NCBI GenBank assembly: GCA_005408345.1
Contig: SEMN01000049.1
Coordinates: 1,736,001 to 1,800,000, forward strand
Direction of reading: 5' to 3'
Source of the DNA: Macquaria australasica
Taxonomy: Eukaryota > Chordata > Actinopteri > Centrarchiformes > Percichthyidae
Length of the DNA: 64,000 bases
The notes under the pieces are model-generated. The model searched no databases. It saw only the letters and a list, made by a program, of their open reading frames with translations, and was not told the DNA's origin. Both the position numbers and the translations under genes were made by a program. Positions 60,301-64,000 of the stretch are shown piece after piece. How positions within the stretch are numbered: position 1 is the first letter of the stretch; the number at the start of each line of letters is the position of its first letter.

Positions 60301-63300
60301 ACTAATCCCTATTGAAACTGTTGAGTGAGATCTGACCTATTTAACCATATGAATCCAGTTTGCAACACCTTTTTACATTTGAAGATAGTACATTTTCTAA
60401 ATTTGAAGTCAGTATTTCAGAAGCACAGATTTGTTGGGGTTTGTACAGGAATCATATAAAATAAACAATGCACACTTGTGAATTTGAATTGTGAATTCTC
60501 TACTGTGGAATTAATTCTTTAAGAATATCGTCAGTTTTCCTTAACCATCGCTCTCTTCTGTTGTCAATAGCCTGGAGCCTGAGTGGGCAGCTGCAGCCAC
60601 AGCTGTGAAGGAGCAGACCAAGGGCAAAGTTCGCCTCGGAGCCATGGATGCCACTGTGCACCAGGCTGTGTCCAGCCGCTACGGGGTGAGTCAGAATCGA
60701 TAAGTTCATGTGGGTACGTTGGTGCACAGTTCTGATACAAACTACTGTACTAGTAGCCCCAAAACAAAAGTGTGAGCCAGCACTGCTCAGTTCACACACC
60801 ACTGCACAATAAGATACAGGGAGGGGAAATTTTGGTTACAGCTGGTAAGCTTATCCGGTTTTACCCATCCTATAAGTTTAACTAAATTTAAATAGCCAAA
60901 TTAGCCGGTGAATATGATAAAACGCTAGCCACTAAGCCTTGGAACAAAAAGGTTTATCTGCTTTGCATATGTGGCTTTGACCTTGTAAACATGCCTGCTT
61001 GTAAAGTTTGAAATGTTAAATGTCAAACATGAAATGATTGTGGTTTGTAAAAGTCTCTGCTTATACTGACATTCTCTTCTTTCTGGCATTGGACATTGAA
61101 TTAAAGACTCTGCAGCCTTTTGGTAGAATACGTCTGTTACTGTCCAAACAGAGCTATGAAACTATGTTGTTAGTATGGAGTAAGTCAGACCATACTAATT
61201 AAATCAGGCTGACTTTGCCTGAGGAAATCCAACTTCAAAGCCAAAATGTCAAATCTTGATTTCTCTTATTAGCGTTTCTTTTGACCTTTATTTTTGCTCC
61301 ACATCATGCTATGTAGCTGTAGCTTCTTTATGTTGCAGTCACATAAAGAAGAGCACAGTGTAATGATCTGAAGTCTTGAAGAGGTCACATTGAAGCATTA
61401 TTATATGTTTGACTGTCTCCAAAATCTAAGCTTCATCACATTAACATGCTTCATACAATTGATAACATTCCAGTTTAAGCAGTCTAACAGTTGTGTCTTG
61501 CCACTGAATGTCACTCAGATGTATCACATTATATAGAATAATTAAAAGATATCTTTCCTGTACTGAATCCTTAATAAAATATCAATATGCAGCTGAATCC
61601 AAGGCAATTATTCACAGAACTGAAGCAATATGTGTTGGTTTGTGTGTGTAGATCCGTGGATTTCCCACCATCAAGATTTTCCGCAAAGGCGAGGAGCCTG
61701 AAGACTACCAAGGAGGCCGCTCCCGTGGTGACATCATCGAGAGGGGTTTGGATCTGTTCTCTGACCACGCCCTTCCTCCTGAACTACTGGAGGTCAGTAT
61801 ACTTGAGTATTTGCATCATACATTCATGTATGGAAGTTTATAGTGCTGGTATTAGACTAAATTCAGACCAGGAGGGCCAGCAGTAAGCATCTGGTGCTTT
61901 TTGTATTCTCAGTCATAAACCACAAGATTATCCCCTTTTTTTTAAATTGTATATTCTGCTTCTATGTTGCTGAACACAGCAGTGATTCAACTTATAATCA
62001 GTTCACTAACACTTAAACATTGGTTGTTTGAGCATGAGCAGTGACAGCCACCATGTCTGACCAGACAAATGAAAGTAATGCAGACTAAATCAACACAAAA
62101 TCCAAAACACTGTCACAAAGTGCTCTCTGAAGTGCTGCACAATAACACAGTTGTTACCAAAATTAGACCAAAAAGGGGAAAAAATAGAATCTCAGGATCC
62201 CAGTTAAACTCAAACTGAGCCTGAACAATATTTGACTATATATATATATATTTTTTTATTTTTTTATTTTTTTTATTTATGTGAAATTATGAAACATTAC
62301 ATTTGTGTTTAATGTAAATGTTTGTCTGTCAGATCCTCAATGAAGACATCTTGAAGATGACCTGTGAGGACAGTCAGTTGTGTATAATTGCAGTCCTGCC
62401 ACACATCCTGGACACAGGTGAGACCAGACACACACAGACATCGGACTCTGAGCATGTTAAGTAGTTCAGAGACCTTTTAAAACTGGGTGTTGGATCCTTA
62501 ATGTAATGAATTCGGGCTAGATGACCTTCTTCAGCATGTATTCTGGCAACTTCACAATAAATATACACAGGTGGGGTTAAATAGTTCAGAAATGTAACCT
62601 TAAAGAACACTAAATAAATAAAAAAAGTGATGTAGGGTTGCACTGCGTATCACAACACTGAACTTGAACTGACCAGAAATGTGGGGCTATGGGGGCACTA
62701 CAATGCAGTTGAGGAGTTTATCTTTAACATGATTACAGTTCACTGGAAATTTTACTATTTATGTGTGGGGACATTTCTCACAACAAAGACATATGCATTA
62801 TAAGACCCTTTTTAATTCAATCACTCACCATCCACTGTCCCTGTGTCTCAACAGGCGCAGCAGGTAGAAACGGCTACCTGGAGGTGATGATGAAGATGGC
62901 TGAGAAGTACAAGAAGAAGATGTGGGGGTAAGGATGAGAGTCCAATCACGGATTAGTATTCATATGACTAATTATAAGCGTGACTAACAGCCTCCCTTTT
63001 TCAGCTGGCTGTGGACTGAGGCCGGAGCTCAGATGGAGCTTGAGGCCTCTTTGGGCATTGGTGGATTTGGCTACCCTGCCATGGCTGCCATCAACACACG
63101 CAAGATGAAATTTGCTCTGCTCAGAGGCTCCTTCAGTGAGACTGGCATTCATGAGTTCCTCAGGTAAGGGGGTGGCTGTCGTCTGTTCTTTTTTTTTTTT
63201 TGTCACCACTGCAAGAATAAAAATGAAAATAAGCTTCAGAGTAAGCTGAGTGATGGCGCTCACCTGGTTTGTCTTCTCTTCAGGGAGCTTTCCGTGGGCC

Positions 63301-63380
63301 GTGGCTCAACTGCCACATTTGGAGGCGGCGCCATGCCTAAGATTCACACTGTTGAGCCTTGGGATGGCAAAGATGGACAG
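57318..63380 (+). CDS. pdia6: Protein disulfide isomerase A6 (PDIA6/P5), partial at 3' edge
   Basis: ER-lumen thiol-disulfide oxidoreductase that forms and rearranges disulfides in secretory proteins and works with BiP. Exons: 57318-57336, 57650-57791, 58621-58678, 59385-59511, 59765-59871, 59960-60102, 60571-60685, 61652-61792, 62333-62417, 62855-62927, 63005-63163, 63284-63380; all junctions are GT-AG and in frame. The 422 aa seen include a signal peptide (MRPLILGVLGCSLVLSVQA), a first thioredoxin domain with CGHC at about 55-58, a Gly/Ser linker (QSGGGGSSGGSKK), a second with CGHC at about 194-197, and the non-catalytic third domain ending HTVEPWDGKDGQ. Human PDIA6 is 440 aa, so the last roughly 18 residues with the KDEL-type retention signal lie in an exon beyond 64000. 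Both active sites are intact. Confidence 0.95.
58000..58110. repeat. Probable interspersed repeat in pdia6 intron 2
   Basis: The stretch TTTATTAAGTTTATTTGTAG ... AAAAGCAATTCAAAGCACTT resembles the start of a dispersed fish repeat I recall (TTTATTTGTATAGCAC ... AATTCAAAGTGCTTTACA). The remainder of intron 2 (57792-58620) shows nothing else. Confidence 0.4.
60686..61651. other. pdia6 intron 7, no feature recognised
   Basis: AT-rich intron of 966 bp without recognised repeat or ORF. The same holds for intron 3 (58679-59384), apart from a short GT run at 59206-59218, and for intron 8 (61793-62332), apart from a TA/T-rich stretch near 62237-62280. Confidence 0.5.
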
Positions 63381-64000
63381 GTGAGTGGGAGCATCATAGT
63401 CAGATTTTCAGCTTTGGGTCCTTCAACCGAACAGTGTTAAGCGGGGCCGACACTGTACGTTTTTATCAATTTTATATGTTGCGTTAACTCACACTGCACG
63501 TTTTACTCTGCCTCTTTTGTACGGATCAATCAGCTAGTCATGACGTGGGTGCTCACACTGAACATAAACATGGAACCCCCGATCAATTTTGTCCATTGAT
63601 AATCCCACTAAAGTTTATTCAATCAAGACGACCTCTTCTTCAAAAATGTTGACAAAAAGAAAAAGGCAGGACTTTGTAAAATTGTACAATGATTGGAAAG
63701 CAAAATATGGATCTGCAGATGTCTGGCAAGATACAGATAATATAGTCTGTTCTGCAGCGAAGTTCAGTTTTACTTCTATCACAGCACAATCTCAGTCAAG
63801 ACTTGTTGCTACAACATATAAAATACTTAATATAATATTAAAACATCTCACTACAGATTATAACAGATCTTTTGACAGCAGCCATGAGGGAAATCAGACC
63901 CTGGAACTGCTCAGACTGCAGCCGAACAAAATTTCTGACATGCCAGAAATCCAACCGATCGTCCTACAGCCAGACCGTTGATCGTTCGGACAATTTATCA
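63381..64000. other. Start of last pdia6 intron with possible transposon fragment
   Basis: Downstream of the exon 12 donor GTGAGT (63381). From about 63443 it contains GCCGACACTGTACGTTTTTA and the similar CACACTGCACGTTTTACTC, and near the edge CAACCGATCG and CCGTTGATCG, suggesting a DNA transposon end. An open frame at 63589-63981 (+, 130 aa) starts within it, rich in Lys/Ser/Thr (KRKRQDFVKLYNDWKAKYG), with no family I can name. It may be a transposon-derived DNA-binding fragment or chance; the window ends before it can be judged. Confidence 0.35.

Overview
The window is vertebrate genomic DNA, almost certainly from a ray-finned (teleost, probably percomorph) fish. Genes are split by GT-AG introns, introns and intergenic DNA are AT-rich and full of microsatellites, and several interspersed repeats look like families common in percomorph genomes. 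The protein genes read clearly as vertebrate orthologues: a Rho-associated kinase (ROCK2), an electrically silent potassium-channel subunit (KCNF1/Kv5.1) and a protein disulfide isomerase (PDIA6). In human these three lie close together on 2p25.1, so the window is a conserved synteny block.

Layout. 1-1.2 kb: upstream DNA with no recognised gene. 1.58-33.07 kb (+): rock2, reconstructed here as 33 coding exons joined in frame. The constitutive product is about 1407 aa. A 216-bp exon (26833-27048) is frame-neutral and would add 72 aa. The last exon contributes one base that completes a Ser codon, then TAA, and the 3' UTR starts with 35 uninterrupted TTC units. 35.3-38.7 kb (+): two tandem genes for secreted leucine-rich-repeat proteins like LRG1, each with one coding exon behind a 5'-UTR intron. 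38.7-53.2 kb: a 14.5-kb gene-poor interval with foldback MITE-like elements, CAGTGGTGGAA-ended elements, a tRNA-derived SINE with 8-bp target-site duplications, and another TIR element. 53.2-54.7 kb (-): kcnf1, intronless. 57.15-57.32 kb: a pdia6 promoter with a perfect ER stress response element (CCAAT-N9-CCACG) whose CCAAT half is mirrored in a 12-bp inverted repeat. 57.32-63.38 kb (+): pdia6, complete except for the last roughly 18 codons including the ER-retention signal, which lie beyond the right edge. The final intron carries a possible transposon fragment.

The genes do not form a functional unit. ROCK2 acts on actomyosin downstream of RhoA, KCNF1 modulates Kv2 channels, PDIA6 folds disulfide proteins in the ER, and the LRG1-like proteins are secreted. 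No CRISPR, prokaryotic or viral gene content was recognised. The most noteworthy items are the rock2 cassette exon, the LRG1-like tandem pair inside the synteny block, the palindromic ERSE in the pdia6 promoter, the long palindromic MITE in the last rock2 intron, and the pure (TTC)35 tract in the rock2 3' UTR. Exon boundaries come from reading frame, splice dinucleotides and recalled family sequences; no transcript evidence or database search was available.
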